A DNA stretch of 64,000 nucleotides from positions 1 to 64,000 of the forward strand of contig CANLZY010000005.1 in NCBI GenBank assembly GCA_947495685.1. Direction: 5' to 3'. Positions 29,476 through 39,701 of the stretch are shown in pieces. This DNA comes from an uncultured Tropicimonas sp. GTDB taxonomy: Bacteria > Pseudomonadota > Alphaproteobacteria > Rhodobacterales > Rhodobacteraceae. The notes below the pieces were generated by a model. That model did no database searches and was not told the DNA's origin. It saw only the letters and a program-made list of their open reading frames with translations. The position numbers were made by a program, and so were the translations under genes. Each line of letters starts with the position of its first letter. Position 1 is the stretch's first letter.

Positions 29476-30773
29476 TGTTGGACCGAAGGAACGGCATGTT
29501 GGAAAACAAATCGTATTCGTTGCAGGCATTACTCCTGTCCATGGGGTCGATCCACCTCGCGACGGCGGCACTTGGAACCTTGGTGGCACTCCGGATTGCC
29601 GCAATTGGCGGCTCGGCGGAACTGGCTTCGCTGGTCGCGGCAAGCTACTCGCTGGGGTTCCTGCTGGGGTGTTTCTACACATACAAACCGCTCGCAGGTG
29701 TCGGCTACGTCCGAGCCTTTGCCGGCGCCGCAGCGCTCTGCGCGATGTTTGCCCTGCTGATGTCACGCACTGACAGCGCAGGCGCCTGGATTGTCGCCCG
29801 ATTTGTCATCGGTATGGCGACCGCCGGCCTCTATTCGGTCGGAGAAGCCTGGATCAACGGTTCAGCCTCGGCGTCGTCCCGCGGCCGAATTCTTGCCGTC
29901 TATTCGACCGTGCTCGGGGTCGCCTCCGTCGCGTCGCAAGCCGTGGTTGCGCTGGTTGCGGAGGATGTTTCCGGCGGTTTCGTGCTGATGGCCGCTGCCT
30001 TCTGTTTCGCCATCGTCGTGCTCGCGCTGACCAATATGAAGCAACCTGTGGTGAAGGGGCATGCCACCGTTCGTCTTCTGCCGGTGTTCCGGTACTCGCC
30101 CACGGCTTTCATCGGCACTTTCGTCACTGGCATTGTCGTGACCGTGTTCCTCTCGATCCTGCCCTTCCAGGCTTCTACAGTCGGGATCAGTTCCACGACC
30201 ATCACGGTCAGCATTGCCATGGCCTATGCAGGACGCATCCTGTTTCAGTACCCGCTCGGGCGCATCTCGGATCACATGGACCGTCGGATCCTGATCGTTG
30301 GCGTCTCGTTGATTGCGTCGGTTGTCCTGCTGCTGATCGCGCTGTTTGTTACGGGGGATGGGTCGGCCTTGCAGGGAGACCCCGGGATGGGTGTGCGGCT
30401 TGCCGCGATAAGCATCTCGATCGTGTTGGGGGGAACGCTTCTGCCGCTCTACGCGATCCTGATGGCCCACGCGATGGACCGGACAGATCCGGTCTATGTG
30501 CCGTCGACCGCCATCACCTTGCTGTTTGTCTATACGGTTGGCGGGGTCGCGGGGCCGGTTCTGGTGGCCGTGATTTCCGCGCTGTTCGGGGATACGCTCA
30601 TGGACTGGGCGATGTTCTGCCTTCTCTTTGGCTTCAGCCTCTTTGCGGCATGGCGAATTCGCCACCAGGCGCCCGTCCCACCGGCCGAACAAGCTGTCAT
30701 GGCGCCAGCAACGGCGACCAGTGTTGAAACCCTGGCAAGCGAAAAGCGCCATCCCTCGGTACAGAGAGGATAG
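29475..30773 (+). CDS. MFS transporter (YbfB/CsbX-like)
   Basis: A 432-residue protein with twelve predicted helices and MFS features: FVIGMATAGLYSVGEAWING in the N-half and GRISDHMDRRILI as the central-loop signature (G-x-x-x-D-x-x-x-R-R). The ATG overlaps the upstream stop by one base, continuing the string of coupled genes. Ends in a hydrophilic Ala/Pro tail. Substrate unknown. Confidence 0.85.
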   Translation: MLDRRNGMLENKSYSLQALLLSMGSIHLATAALGTLVALRIAAIGGSAELASLVAASYSLGFLLGCFYTYKPLAGVGYVRAFAGAAALCAMFALLMSRTDSAGAWIVARFVIGMATAGLYSVGEAWINGSASASSRGRILAVYSTVLGVASVASQAVVALVAEDVSGGFVLMAAAFCFAIVVLALTNMKQPVVKGHATVRLLPVFRYSPTAFIGTFVTGIVVTVFLSILPFQASTVGISSTTITVSIAMAYAGRILFQYPLGRISDHMDRRILIVGVSLIASVVLLLIALFVTGDGSALQGDPGMGVRLAAISISIVLGGTLLPLYAILMAHAMDRTDPVYVPSTAITLLFVYTVGGVAGPVLVAVISALFGDTLMDWAMFCLLFGFSLFAAWRIRHQAPVPPAEQAVMAPATATSVETLASEKRHPSVQRG

Positions 30774-31325
30774 CAAGGGAACGGATTGGCTGACCATCGG
30801 CCTTTCAGGCACAAATCGGTGCCGAGGGTCGAAACGTCGAAACCTGTTTGTCCGCATCCATCTGGGGCAAAGACCAGGTCCGCAGGTGCCATATCGGTCG
30901 GCAAACCGCCCATTCGGACGAATGCTGCGAAAGCCACACTTTCAAACCTGAGAGGGGGCTACCCGTCTGCCAAACGCTCACCTTTGTGTGCAAGAATTTG
31001 GTCGATGTGCAATCTCTTGCTCGAACCTACACCCAAACGTTCAGGTCGGTGTAGACTCGCTGCAAGGCGACGGTTTTCCCCTAAAGGGGAATCCTGGCAA
31101 ACCTACGCTGGCCTGGGCGCAGGAATACTCCCGTGCCCATCGTCTGCGTTGGTCAGTTGCTGGCACCAGATTTCGACGGAATTTGCGCCCTCAGGTAAAA
31201 TACGGCCCAAACCTTTCTGATCGTGACCACCTTGTCTCGATGCGTCAATGAAACAAAGGTATTCGATCAATGACTCACCACGCGGAAAGGGTCCCACCGA
31301 AAGGGGCCGTCTTTGTCGTATCGGG
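30774..31325. other. Gene-poor region between MFS and FabH-like clusters
   Basis: About 550 bp between converging units. The open frames on either strand have poor codon patterns and no SD; I support no gene and saw no clear terminator. Confidence 0.5.
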
Positions 31326-31403
31326 TCAGACGAACGGAACCAGGGGAACGCCGCAGCCGGTGAGCAGCAGAAGCACGGCGAGCAGGACGAGGTGACGGCT
31401 CAT
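31326..31403 (-). CDS. 25-aa lipoprotein overlapping the FabH-like gene
   Basis: A tiny ORF: positively charged start (MSRH), a Leu-rich h-region and a lipobox LLTGC placing the lipidated Cys at residue 17, leaving a mature peptide of about nine residues (CGVPLVPFV). Its ATG overlaps the stop TGA of the synthase gene by four bases (ATGA), a typical coupling arrangement. Entericidin-like or osmotic small lipoproteins have this architecture; the function is unknown. It is too short for ordinary gene calling. Confidence 0.65.
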   Translation of the reverse strand: MSRHLVLLAVLLLLTGCGVPLVPFV

Positions 31404-32533
31404 GTGTTGGCCCCTTTTCGTTCGACGATGACGGACCCGACGGAATACCCCGCACCAAACGAACAGATCATTCCGATCTCTCCGTCTTTCAGGTCGTCGG
31501 AGTATTGGGAAAAGGCGATGATCGAGCCGGCGGAGGACGTGTTGGCGTAGTCGTGCAGGATGTTTGGTTGTTCGTCCTGATCGGGCGTTCGTCCGAGCAC
31601 CTTTTTCCCGATGAAATCGTTCATCGTCTTGTTCGCCTGGTGCAGCCAGATCCGCTTCAGGTCGTCAGCGGTGATCCCGTCGTCCGTCATGTGGCTGGTC
31701 ATATGATTGCACACCAGCGGCAGCACCTGCTTGAAGACCTTGCGGCCCTCCTGGACGAACAGCATGTCGCGGCGGTCTTCCATGTGGCCGGGGCGAGAGC
31801 GACGCAGGAAACCGTTGTTGTTTCGGATGTTGTTCGAAAACTCGGTCGCGCAACGGGTCGAGCGCACGGCGAAATGCGGCCCTTGGGCATCTTCTTCGCG
31901 TTCCAGCAGAACCGCCGTGCAGACATCACCAAAGATGAAGTGACAGTCCCGGTCGCGCCACTCCAGGTGAGCGGAGCAAATCTCGGGATTTACCACCAGC
32001 GCCTTGCGGATGGATCCGGATCGGATCATGTCGGCGGCAACCTGAATGCCAAAGGTGGCGGACGAGCAGGCAACATTCATGTCAAAGCCAAACCCGCCAC
32101 AGCCCAGGAGCTGCTGGATCTCAACCGCGATGGCCGGGTAGGCGCGCTCGTGGTTGGAGGCGGCGCAGATCACGGCATCGACATCGGCCGCATCGACCTT
32201 GGCCTGTTCCAGCGCCTTGGTGCAGGCGTCGATGGCCATTTCGGCCATCACGCCGGGTTCGTCGTCGGACCGCGGTCGCAGGATCGGATGCATCACGTTC
32301 GGGTCCAGCACTCCGGACTTGTTCAGCACGAAGCGGTTTTCGATGCCCGACGCGTTCACAATGAACTCGGAGGAGGAGTGGGGAATTGGTGCCATGTCAC
32401 CGGCTGCGATCGCGTCGGCGTTTTCGGCGTTTACCCGGTCGGCATAGGCGTTGAAGGCAATGACCAGTTCGTCGTTGGTGATGACCTCAGTGGGCGTGAA
32501 GACCCCGGTTCCCGTGATCGCTGGCTGATGCAT
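31400..32533 (-). CDS. Beta-ketoacyl-ACP synthase III-like thiolase-fold enzyme
   Basis: A 377-residue FabH-like enzyme. The catalytic triad is visible as Cys156 (NVACSSATF), His298 (LHQAN) and Asn331 (ANTSSAG). It is longer than housekeeping FabH (~317 aa), with an N-terminal insert around 30-65, so it likely belongs to a specialised clade condensing acyl chains. AAGGAGGGG is directly upstream of the chosen ATG. The gene overlaps the end of the desaturase gene upstream by 47 bp and the lipoprotein gene downstream by 4 bp, so the three form one lipid-related operon. Confidence 0.88.
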   Translation of the reverse strand: MHQPAITGTGVFTPTEVITNDELVIAFNAYADRVNAENADAIAAGDMAPIPHSSSEFIVNASGIENRFVLNKSGVLDPNVMHPILRPRSDDEPGVMAEMAIDACTKALEQAKVDAADVDAVICAASNHERAYPAIAVEIQQLLGCGGFGFDMNVACSSATFGIQVAADMIRSGSIRKALVVNPEICSAHLEWRDRDCHFIFGDVCTAVLLEREEDAQGPHFAVRSTRCATEFSNNIRNNNGFLRRSRPGHMEDRRDMLFVQEGRKVFKQVLPLVCNHMTSHMTDDGITADDLKRIWLHQANKTMNDFIGKKVLGRTPDQDEQPNILHDYANTSSAGSIIAFSQYSDDLKDGEIGMICSFGAGYSVGSVIVERKGANT

Positions 32534-33482
32534 CCGTCCCCTCCTTGTGGGTGACCGTGAATGCACCCGAGCCAAGGGAAACGTCAAGGGGGGCTGGCAT
32601 CAATGGATGCGGTACCGGATCCTTTGCCGTCAGGAAATGGCGATTGAAAACCTCTGCATAGGAGCCGTATCGATACCCCTTGTTCCGTGCCAGAAAGGCA
32701 GAACGCCGCGCCCGGTACACGGCCGGTAGCGCGTACCAGGGCACCCCGGGGTGCGCGTGGTGCACGACGTGCAGGTTGTTGTTCAGGAACAGCAGTGCCA
32801 ACAGGCCACGATCTTCAACAATGACCGTTCGGGCGGCACAGTCGGGGTGGGCGCGATGCTCAAGGAATGTGCGGATCTTGAGGATGGACAGCGCCATGTA
32901 GGCCGAAATCGCATAGGCCCAGAGCGGCATCGGTGCCATCGCGACGGCCCAACAGACCAGAGCCACGGCCGGAACATGCAACGCCCACGCGGTCCAGACC
33001 GCACGGTTGCCGGTGCGGATCGCGCGCCAATCGCTGTTCATGAACGCAACCTGTGAAACGAGCGGCCCGATGGTGATGCGGCCAAGCAATGTGTTGTTGA
33101 ACCTCAGGGTGGCCTGCGCAAACCTTGACAGTGTCGCCCAGACGACCGGGTCCATGTAGTTGCTTTCCGGATCGTCATACGGGTCCGTCAGGGTTTCGTC
33201 GGTGTGATGGGCGAGGTGCGTGTCACGGAAGCGTCGGAACGGGATCAGAAGAGTCAGCGCCGGGGTGACCAACGCTTCGTTCAGCCGATCATTGCGAAAG
33301 GGGTGATGGTGGATGACCTCGTGTTGCAGCGAGGACTGCAACGCAGCCGCGACGGCGGCAACAATGAGACCGAGCGGCAACCAGAGGGAGGACAGGACCG
33401 TGATCGCGACAAACCAGAGGGCGTAGCAGATCGCCAGCAACCCGAGGGTCGGCCATTCAATGCTCGTCCGTGTGCTTGCCAT
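32487..33482 (-). CDS. Fatty acid desaturase family membrane protein
   Basis: A 331-residue integral membrane di-iron protein with three His boxes: HEVIHHHP, HLAHHTD and HVVHHAHP. These ligate the two irons of the desaturase/hydroxylase family. Four or five hydrophobic segments surround them. The ATG at 33482 has a GAGGCG SD; a longer in-frame start is rejected. The 47-bp overlap with the downstream FabH-like gene suggests a joint role in modifying or making a membrane lipid. Substrate is not predictable. Confidence 0.88.
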   Translation of the reverse strand: MASTRTSIEWPTLGLLAICYALWFVAITVLSSLWLPLGLIVAAVAAALQSSLQHEVIHHHPFRNDRLNEALVTPALTLLIPFRRFRDTHLAHHTDETLTDPYDDPESNYMDPVVWATLSRFAQATLRFNNTLLGRITIGPLVSQVAFMNSDWRAIRTGNRAVWTAWALHVPAVALVCWAVAMAPMPLWAYAISAYMALSILKIRTFLEHRAHPDCAARTVIVEDRGLLALLFLNNNLHVVHHAHPGVPWYALPAVYRARRSAFLARNKGYRYGSYAEVFNRHFLTAKDPVPHPLMPAPLDVSLGSGAFTVTHKEGTDASASDHGNRGLHAH

Positions 33483-33634
33483 GCGGCGCCTCGCTGAAGT
33501 GTAACGTTGGTGTGTCACAACTTCGTGAGTAGCAGCCGTGGGCTGGATCCCGGAACGTGGGAATGGGCGACAAAAAGCCGGGAATGCGGACAAACATCAC
33601 CAATTGCTGCCCAAAGTAGCCGGAACGAGGTGTT

Positions 33635-34300
33635 TCAGTGCAGATGCAGGAGCCGGGCGGACAAAGCCTCGGTCAGGGCCGCTTCCGGGATGTCTTCTCC
33701 CAGCCAGTGGAGCAAGGGTTGCAGCCCGGCAGGGGTGCCGTCGAATTCGCTGTGGTCGATCAGGAACGTCCGTCGGGGAAACGCTGCATGTGCGTTCCTG
33801 AACCGTTCGTTTGTCATCTCCAGAACGTCGATCACCACATCCTGATCCCGATCCTGCCACCAACCCGACTTGCACGCCTCTGCGGGATCACGGGTCAAAA
33901 AGATCACATGAGGGTCGTCGAAATTGTCGAGCAGGAAGCGCAGGACACTTTCGAACTGGCGGTCATTCAGCACTTCGTCGGTATAGCGGATGTCCTTGAA
34001 CCCCGTGATCCGGGTTCCCGGCGGTGGTGCCAGAACGTTGCGCTCAAAAGCTTCGGCAAGCGACTTCGCAAACCCCTTCACGTTCACCTCGTCGATGCCA
34101 TACCACGGGTTCCCGGCGCCGGGCTCCCCACGACCGACCTTTTCACGCTTGTGCTCGCGCAGGGATTCGACAGATTCCGCCACGTACCGCAGGATTCCGC
34201 CGTTCTGACCGCGGATGCAGGCGCCATCGATGGCGTTCAATGCCTTCAACAGGGCGGTTGAACCGGTACGGCCGAAGGTGATGATAAAGACGTGTTTCAT
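33635..34300 (-). CDS. Sulfotransferase family protein
   Basis: A 221-residue protein starting MKHVFIITFGRTGSTALLKA, with the PAPS-binding loop FGRTGSTAL and DPHVIFLTRDPAEACKSGWW as the 3'-phosphate-binding strand. The start could also be an in-frame ATG 12 bases upstream; neither has a strong SD. The acceptor is unknown. It precedes the desaturase gene on the same strand, 152 bp away, so it is perhaps a separate unit. Confidence 0.82.
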   Translation of the reverse strand: MKHVFIITFGRTGSTALLKALNAIDGACIRGQNGGILRYVAESVESLREHKREKVGRGEPGAGNPWYGIDEVNVKGFAKSLAEAFERNVLAPPPGTRITGFKDIRYTDEVLNDRQFESVLRFLLDNFDDPHVIFLTRDPAEACKSGWWQDRDQDVVIDVLEMTNERFRNAHAAFPRRTFLIDHSEFDGTPAGLQPLLHWLGEDIPEAALTEALSARLLHLH

Positions 34301-34469
34301 GGCAGGTTGCATCGTTTTGTTGTGATCGCCTTGCCCTAACACGGTTGATCAGGGGCGAACACCGGACACGCGTCCCCCCGGCAGAGGAAGGGGCGCCGCT
34401 GGCCCCTGTGCTTGCCGGGCGAACATGCTAGGAATCTGTCATACCATTCATCAGCATGGAGGCGATTGC

Positions 34470-34751
34470 ATGGAAACCTTGGGAACTGCGGACACAATGG
34501 TGTTCTCCGGCTTCTTTGTGGCCGTGATCATTGGCGGGTTGGCCGGCTGGCTGGCTGGAAAACTGGTCACGGGTGGTGGCTTTGGCCTGATCGGAAATGT
34601 CATCCTGGGCATCGGTGGTGCGATTCTGGCCAACTGGTTGTTGCCTGTTGTCGGCATCAACCTTGGTTCCGGCTTTTTCGGATCAGTTCTGTCGGCCATG
34701 ATCGGCGCGGCAATCGTGCTGATCGCCGTGCGGATCATCAAGAAGGTCTGA
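34470..34751 (+). CDS. GlsB/YeaQ/YmgE family stress membrane protein
   Basis: A 93-residue membrane protein with three hydrophobic segments and the family pattern VIIGGLAGWLAGKL, GLIGNVILGIGGAILANWLL, and a GSVLSAMIGAAIVL finish. The ATG at 34470 has GGAGG nine bases upstream. Members are linked to stress responses; the exact role is unknown. Convergent with carB. Confidence 0.9.
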   Translation: METLGTADTMVFSGFFVAVIIGGLAGWLAGKLVTGGGFGLIGNVILGIGGAILANWLLPVVGINLGSGFFGSVLSAMIGAAIVLIAVRIIKKV

Positions 34752-34786
34752 CCCGGCGCTTGATGTGCTGCGCTCGCGTGGTGAAC

Positions 34787-34816
34787 CGGCCCGGGCCCTG
34801 CAATGGGCCCGGGCCG
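34787..34816. terminator. Hairpin between converging glsB-type gene and carB
   Basis: A 12-bp stem (CGGCCCGGGCCC paired with GGGCCCGGGCCG) and a 6-nt loop TGCAAT, in the 72-bp gap between convergent genes. No T-run on either side, so it is a GC-only bidirectional stop or mRNA-end hairpin. Confidence 0.6.
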
Positions 34817-34823
34817 AACGGTT

Positions 34824-37800
34824 TCACCTGTTTTGCAGTGCCTGCACGCCGATCTCGCCGGTGCTGCGGGCCAACATGGCCAGCGCTGCGGCGTGCGCTG
34901 CGGCAAGCGTGGTAAAGTACGGGATCCGGTCCATCAAGGCCACCGTCCGCATCTCGCGGCTGTCCTCGACCGCCTGCGCACCCTCGGTGGTGTTCATCAC
35001 CAGGTGCACGCGCTTGTCCTTCATGACATCCACGATGTTCGGACGGCCTTCGTAGACCTTGTTCACGGTATCCGCCGGAATGTCCTGTTCCTTCAGGAAG
35101 ACCGCCGTGCCGCGCGTGGCGATGATCGAAAAGCCAAGCTCGTGAAGGGTGCGCGCAGTCTCGACCAGTTGCGGAGTCTTGTCTTCCGACTTGATGGACA
35201 GGAACACAGTGCCCTCTGTCGGCAGGTCAGCCCCGGCGCCGATCTGCGCCTTCAGGAACGCCAGGTGGAAGTTTGCATCGCTGCCCATGACCTCGCCGGT
35301 GGAACGCATTTCCGGTCCAAGCAGCGTGTCGACGCCCGGGAACCGGGCAAAGGGCATCACGGCCTCCTTGACCGCGTAGGTGTCGATCTGCGGATCGATC
35401 AGCTCAAAGGTCGAGAGCTTTTCGCCCGCCATCAACCGTGCGGCAATCGAGGCGATGGGCGATCCGACGGCCTTGGCCACGAAGGGCACGGTCCGCGAGG
35501 CGCGTGGGTTGACCTCGATCAGGTAGATCTCGTCGTCCTTGATGGCGAATTGCACGTTCATCAACCCGACCACGTTCAGCGCCAGCGCCAGCGCTTCGGT
35601 CTGCTGCTTCAGCCGCGCGATCATTTCGGCCGACAGCGAATAGGGCGGCAGCGAACAGGCGCTGTCGCCGGAATGCACGCCGGCTTCCTCGATGTGCTGC
35701 ATGATCCCGGCCACGTGGACCTGTGTGCCGTCACAAAGGGCATCAACGTCGATCTCGATGGCGCCCGACAGATAGCTGTCCAGCAGCACCGGGCTGTCGC
35801 CCGACACGACCACGGCCTCGGAGATATAGCGCTCCAGTTGAGCGTGGTCGCGCACGATCTCCATTGCGCGCCCGCCCAGCACGTAGGACGGGCGGATCAC
35901 CAGCGGGAAGCCGATGTCGGCGGCAATCTTCAGCGCCTGGGCGTCCGAGGAGGCGATGCCGTTGTGGGGCTGTTTCAGTCCAAGGTCATTTACGAGTGTC
36001 TGGAACCGCTCGCGGTCCTCGGCCAGGTCGATGGCGTCCGGCGTGGTGCCCAGGATCGGGATGCCGGATTCTTCCAGCGCGTTGGCCAGCTTCAGCGGCG
36101 TCTGGCCACCGAACTGCACGATCACCCCGTGCAAGGTGCCGGCGTCCTGCTCGACCCGCAGAACCTCCATGACGTGTTCGAAGGTCAGCGGTTCAAAATA
36201 CAACCGGTCCGAGGTGTCGTAGTCGGTGGACACGGTCTCGGGGTTGCAGTTGATCATGATCGTTTCGTAGCCGGCCTTGGTCAGCGCGTAACAGGCATGA
36301 CAGCAGCAATAGTCGAACTCGATCCCCTGGCCGATCCGGTTCGGACCGCCGCCTAGGATGACGACCTTCTTGGCGTTCGACGGACGGGCCTCGCATTCGG
36401 CATCGCCCATCGCAGGGGCCTCGTAAGTCGAATACATGTAGGGCGTCTGGGCTTCGAATTCCGCCGCGCAGGTGTCGATGCGCTTGAACTGGGCAACGAC
36501 GCCAAGGTTCATGCGGGCGCGGCGGATGTTTGCCTCGTCCCGTCCCGACAGGACGGCAAGCCGGGCGTCGGAAAAGCCCATCATCTTCAATTCGCGCAGG
36601 CCGCGCTCGTCCAGGGGGATGCCCTCCTTGCGGACGCGGGCCTCCATGCCGATGATCTCGCGGATCCGGGCCAGGAACCACGGATCAAAGGCGGTGATCT
36701 CGTTGATTTCCTGATCCGAGAACCCGAAGCGCATCGCATGGGCGATCACGCGCAGCCGGTCCGGCGTCTTGAGTGCCAGCGCACGTGTCATGGCCTTGTC
36801 GATGGCCATCTGGTCGCTTTCCTCGCGCCCGACCAGGATCTGCGGAACCACCGGGTCGGTGCTGTCGGCAAAGACCATGTTCTCGTCGCTGGGCAGGCCA
36901 TCGATCTCGACCTCGTCAAAGCCGGTCAGACCGGTTTCCATCGAGGTCAGCGCCTTTTGCAGCGATTCATGGATGGTTCGGCCGATGGCCATCGCCTCGC
37001 CAACCGATTTCATTGCGGTGGTCAATTCGGGCTTGGAGCCGGGGAACTTCTCAAAGGCAAAGCGCGGGATCTTGGTGACGACATAGTCGATGGTCGGCTC
37101 GAAGCTCGCCGGCGTGACCTTGGTGATGTCGTTGTCCAGCTCGTCCAGCGTGTAGCCCACGGCAAGCTTGGCGGCGATCTTGGCAATCGGGAAGCCGGTG
37201 GCCTTGGAGGCCAGCGCGGACGACCGCGACACCCGCGGGTTCATCTCGATCACGACCATGCGGCCGTCTTCCGGGTTGATCGCCCATTGCACGTTGGAAC
37301 CGCCGGTTTCGACGCCAATCTCGCGCAGCACGGCAATCGAGCCGTTGCGCATGATCTGGTATTCCTTGTCGGTCAGCGTCAGCGCGGGCGCCACTGTGAT
37401 GGAGTCACCGGTGTGTACGCCCATCGGGTCGACGTTTTCGATGGCACAGACGATGATCGCGTTGTCCGCCTTGTCGCGGACGACCTCCATCTCGAATTCC
37501 TTCCAGCCCAGCAGGCTTTCGTCGATCAGGATCTGGTTGACCGGCGAAGCGTCCAGGCCCGATTTGCAGAAGTGCTCGTAGTCCGCCCGGTTGTAGGCGA
37601 TGCCGCCACCGGTGCCGCCCAGCGTAAAGGCAGGCCGAATGATCGCCGGAAGCCCGACAAAATCGATCGCGGCCAGGCACTCCTCCATCGTCGTGGCGAT
37701 CGTGGCCTTGGGGTTCTCCATACCGATCCTGTCCATCGCCTCGCGGAACAGCTTGCGGTCTTCGGCCATCTCGATGGCCTCGCGGTTGGCACCGATCAGT

Positions 37801-38141
37801 TCAACCCCGAATTCTTCCAGCACGCCCATGTCGGCCAGCGCCAGCGAAGTGTTCAGGCCGGTCTGGCCACCCATCGTCGGCAGCAACGCATCGGGGCGTT
37901 CCTTTTCGATGATCTTGGCGACAATCTCCGGCGTGATCGGCTCGATATAGGTGGCATCGGCCATGTCCGGATCGGTCATGATCGTGGCCGGGTTGGAGTT
38001 GACCAGCACGACCCGGTAGCCTTCTTCGCGAAGGGCCTTGCATGCCTGTGCGCCGGAGTAGTCGAATTCGCAGGCCTGTCCGATGACAATCGGCCCTGCG
38101 CCAATGATCATGATAGTCGAAATATCGGTACGTTTGGGCAT
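34824..38141 (-). CDS. carB: Carbamoyl-phosphate synthase large subunit
   Basis: A 1105-residue enzyme of two homologous ATP-grasp halves (about 1-550 and 560-1105), making carbamoyl phosphate for arginine and pyrimidine synthesis with the CarA amidotransferase. Visible are [21 protein letters not shown] at the N-terminus, [11 protein letters not shown] in the first ATP site, [20 protein letters not shown] opening the second half, and the C-terminal MGS regulatory domain (about 960-1105, [20 protein letters not shown]). carA is not in the window. Confidence 0.98.
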   Translation of the reverse strand: MPKRTDISTIMIIGAGPIVIGQACEFDYSGAQACKALREEGYRVVLVNSNPATIMTDPDMADATYIEPITPEIVAKIIEKERPDALLPTMGGQTGLNTSLALADMGVLEEFGVELIGANREAIEMAEDRKLFREAMDRIGMENPKATIATTMEECLAAIDFVGLPAIIRPAFTLGGTGGGIAYNRADYEHFCKSGLDASPVNQILIDESLLGWKEFEMEVVRDKADNAIIVCAIENVDPMGVHTGDSITVAPALTLTDKEYQIMRNGSIAVLREIGVETGGSNVQWAINPEDGRMVVIEMNPRVSRSSALASKATGFPIAKIAAKLAVGYTLDELDNDITKVTPASFEPTIDYVVTKIPRFAFEKFPGSKPELTTAMKSVGEAMAIGRTIHESLQKALTSMETGLTGFDEVEIDGLPSDENMVFADSTDPVVPQILVGREESDQMAIDKAMTRALALKTPDRLRVIAHAMRFGFSDQEINEITAFDPWFLARIREIIGMEARVRKEGIPLDERGLRELKMMGFSDARLAVLSGRDEANIRRARMNLGVVAQFKRIDTCAAEFEAQTPYMYSTYEAPAMGDAECEARPSNAKKVVILGGGPNRIGQGIEFDYCCCHACYALTKAGYETIMINCNPETVSTDYDTSDRLYFEPLTFEHVMEVLRVEQDAGTLHGVIVQFGGQTPLKLANALEESGIPILGTTPDAIDLAEDRERFQTLVNDLGLKQPHNGIASSDAQALKIAADIGFPLVIRPSYVLGGRAMEIVRDHAQLERYISEAVVVSGDSPVLLDSYLSGAIEIDVDALCDGTQVHVAGIMQHIEEAGVHSGDSACSLPPYSLSAEMIARLKQQTEALALALNVVGLMNVQFAIKDDEIYLIEVNPRASRTVPFVAKAVGSPIASIAARLMAGEKLSTFELIDPQIDTYAVKEAVMPFARFPGVDTLLGPEMRSTGEVMGSDANFHLAFLKAQIGAGADLPTEGTVFLSIKSEDKTPQLVETARTLHELGFSIIATRGTAVFLKEQDIPADTVNKVYEGRPNIVDVMKDKRVHLVMNTTEGAQAVEDSREMRTVALMDRIPYFTTLAAAHAAALAMLARSTGEIGVQALQNR

Positions 38142-38220
38142 GGGGTCTCTCCGGGCAGCGGGCGTCGAGGCAAATCGACTGCGTTATAGACAGCGCTCGG
38201 TGGCGCGCAAGCCCTGACCG

Positions 38221-39525
38221 TCACCTTGTCGTCGACACCGGTGCGCGTGGCCTGTCGGGCCGCACCGTCAATAGGACCACACAGACGAGCCCAAGCATCG
38301 TCGCCACGCCCACGCTCACCAGCAACAACGCTCCGTCGGCAGCGTTGAGCAAGGTCTCGAACAGCATGGTGCTGGTGAGGGCCCCGAACAACGCAACGAG
38401 CGCATATCCGCGCTCGGGCGTCACCATGGCCGGAAGGGCCGGCAACAGCAGGAGCGGCAGAAGATAGTAGTGGATCCATCCCAATGGCCCAAAGAGGTTC
38501 AGCAGAACCGACAAGGTCAGCAGCTGCACTGGCAGGCGAATGGCGGGGTCCAGGCGATGCGTTCGCAGAATCATCCAGGCGAGCATGGCGATGAACAGGC
38601 CCTTGCCGATCCATCTGGATACGACGAGGCCCTCGGTGATCCGCAGGTTGCTGCTGTTCAGGTCTAGCGGCGACAAGATCCCGAGCCAATCGCCCAGCAC
38701 CGGAAGCAGGGGGGTGATCGAGTAATTGGCCGGACTCAGGAACAAAGCCTCCTGCAAGACATCGACGGCATCTCGGAACGCCAGGTGCAGATCCATTCCG
38801 GCCAGCATCAGGCCGACGCCGCCCAACACACCGCAGGCGATGGTGAACACGCCAAGCGCCCGCCAGTTCCGGTCCAGCAGGAAAATGAGCGCAAGCCCGG
38901 CGGGCGCCAGTTTCAGGGCGGCGGCGATGGCAAGCAACGCCCCCGCCCAACCCGCCCGCCCGGTCGAATAGCGTTCAAAGGCCCAGAGGATCAGGAAGAC
39001 GACGACGATCTGTGGTTGCAGTTGGATCAGCGCAAACGTCGTGATCGCGGAGGTGCGGATGAGCGCGGCCGACATCAGGAGCCAGATCCAAAGGGCAGGC
39101 GCGCGCGGACCTGTAAGCCGCCAAGCCAACAGGACGGAGGCAGCAAGCAGCAAGACCTCCAGTATTGCAACGCCATTGAAGAAGGTCTGCGGAGACACGG
39201 CCCCCGCGATCGGGGCCACCAGAACGGCCCACATCGGCGGATAGACATAGGGTGTCACGAACGCATCCTGCAGCCCGAGTTCGGCTATGTACGGGGCCCA
39301 CAGCGGGGGCGGGCGCAGAAAAAAACCCTCTGGCGCGTCATAGATCAGGTCCGGTCGACCCAGATCATGCAGGTATCCGGCCATGTAGACGGCAGACAGG
39401 TCCGGTGGAATGGCGCCCCAGACCCTGAGCAGCCCGAAGCAGCATACTGCCAGCAATGCCAACGCGGCCAGAATGGTCCTTGGGTCGATCCCGCTGCGTG
39501 CGGACTCCGGTGTGCCGGATGTCAT
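38221..39525 (-). CDS. GT87 (DUF2029) family membrane glycosyltransferase
   Basis: A 434-residue protein with about ten hydrophobic segments and the polyprenyl-mannose-dependent mannosyltransferase pattern: PDLIYDAPEGFF with an early loop acidic residue, VTPYVYPPMWAVLVAP, and AAALKLAPAGLALIFLLDRNW. Members transfer sugars from lipid carriers on the outer face of the membrane; the acceptor is unknown. Start uncertain: GTG at 39534 or ATG at 39525, both behind AAGGAAA. Confidence 0.8.
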   Translation of the reverse strand: MTSGTPESARSGIDPRTILAALALLAVCCFGLLRVWGAIPPDLSAVYMAGYLHDLGRPDLIYDAPEGFFLRPPPLWAPYIAELGLQDAFVTPYVYPPMWAVLVAPIAGAVSPQTFFNGVAILEVLLLAASVLLAWRLTGPRAPALWIWLLMSAALIRTSAITTFALIQLQPQIVVVFLILWAFERYSTGRAGWAGALLAIAAALKLAPAGLALIFLLDRNWRALGVFTIACGVLGGVGLMLAGMDLHLAFRDAVDVLQEALFLSPANYSITPLLPVLGDWLGILSPLDLNSSNLRITEGLVVSRWIGKGLFIAMLAWMILRTHRLDPAIRLPVQLLTLSVLLNLFGPLGWIHYYLLPLLLLPALPAMVTPERGYALVALFGALTSTMLFETLLNAADGALLLVSVGVATMLGLVCVVLLTVRPDRPRAPVSTTR

Positions 39526-39701
39526 GCCTGTCACTTTCCTTGAGTGGGGTGCTGGCCCTGACGGTCACCCTCGTTCGCTCGCGCCGCAGGGTGCAGGCTG
39601 CCACAAGGCCCGTCAATCTTGCGAAGGTTGCAGGTGCCGCCCTGTGTCTTTTCGGCAGGGATTGGCGGCCTAGCCCCCTTGCGGGGGCGGGGGGCGCCGG
39701 T

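Noticed and set aside
36738-38189. 483-codon plus-strand frame opposite carB
   Set aside because: Antisense shadow; the His/Arg/Gly-rich translation is an artefact of GC-rich codon pairing.
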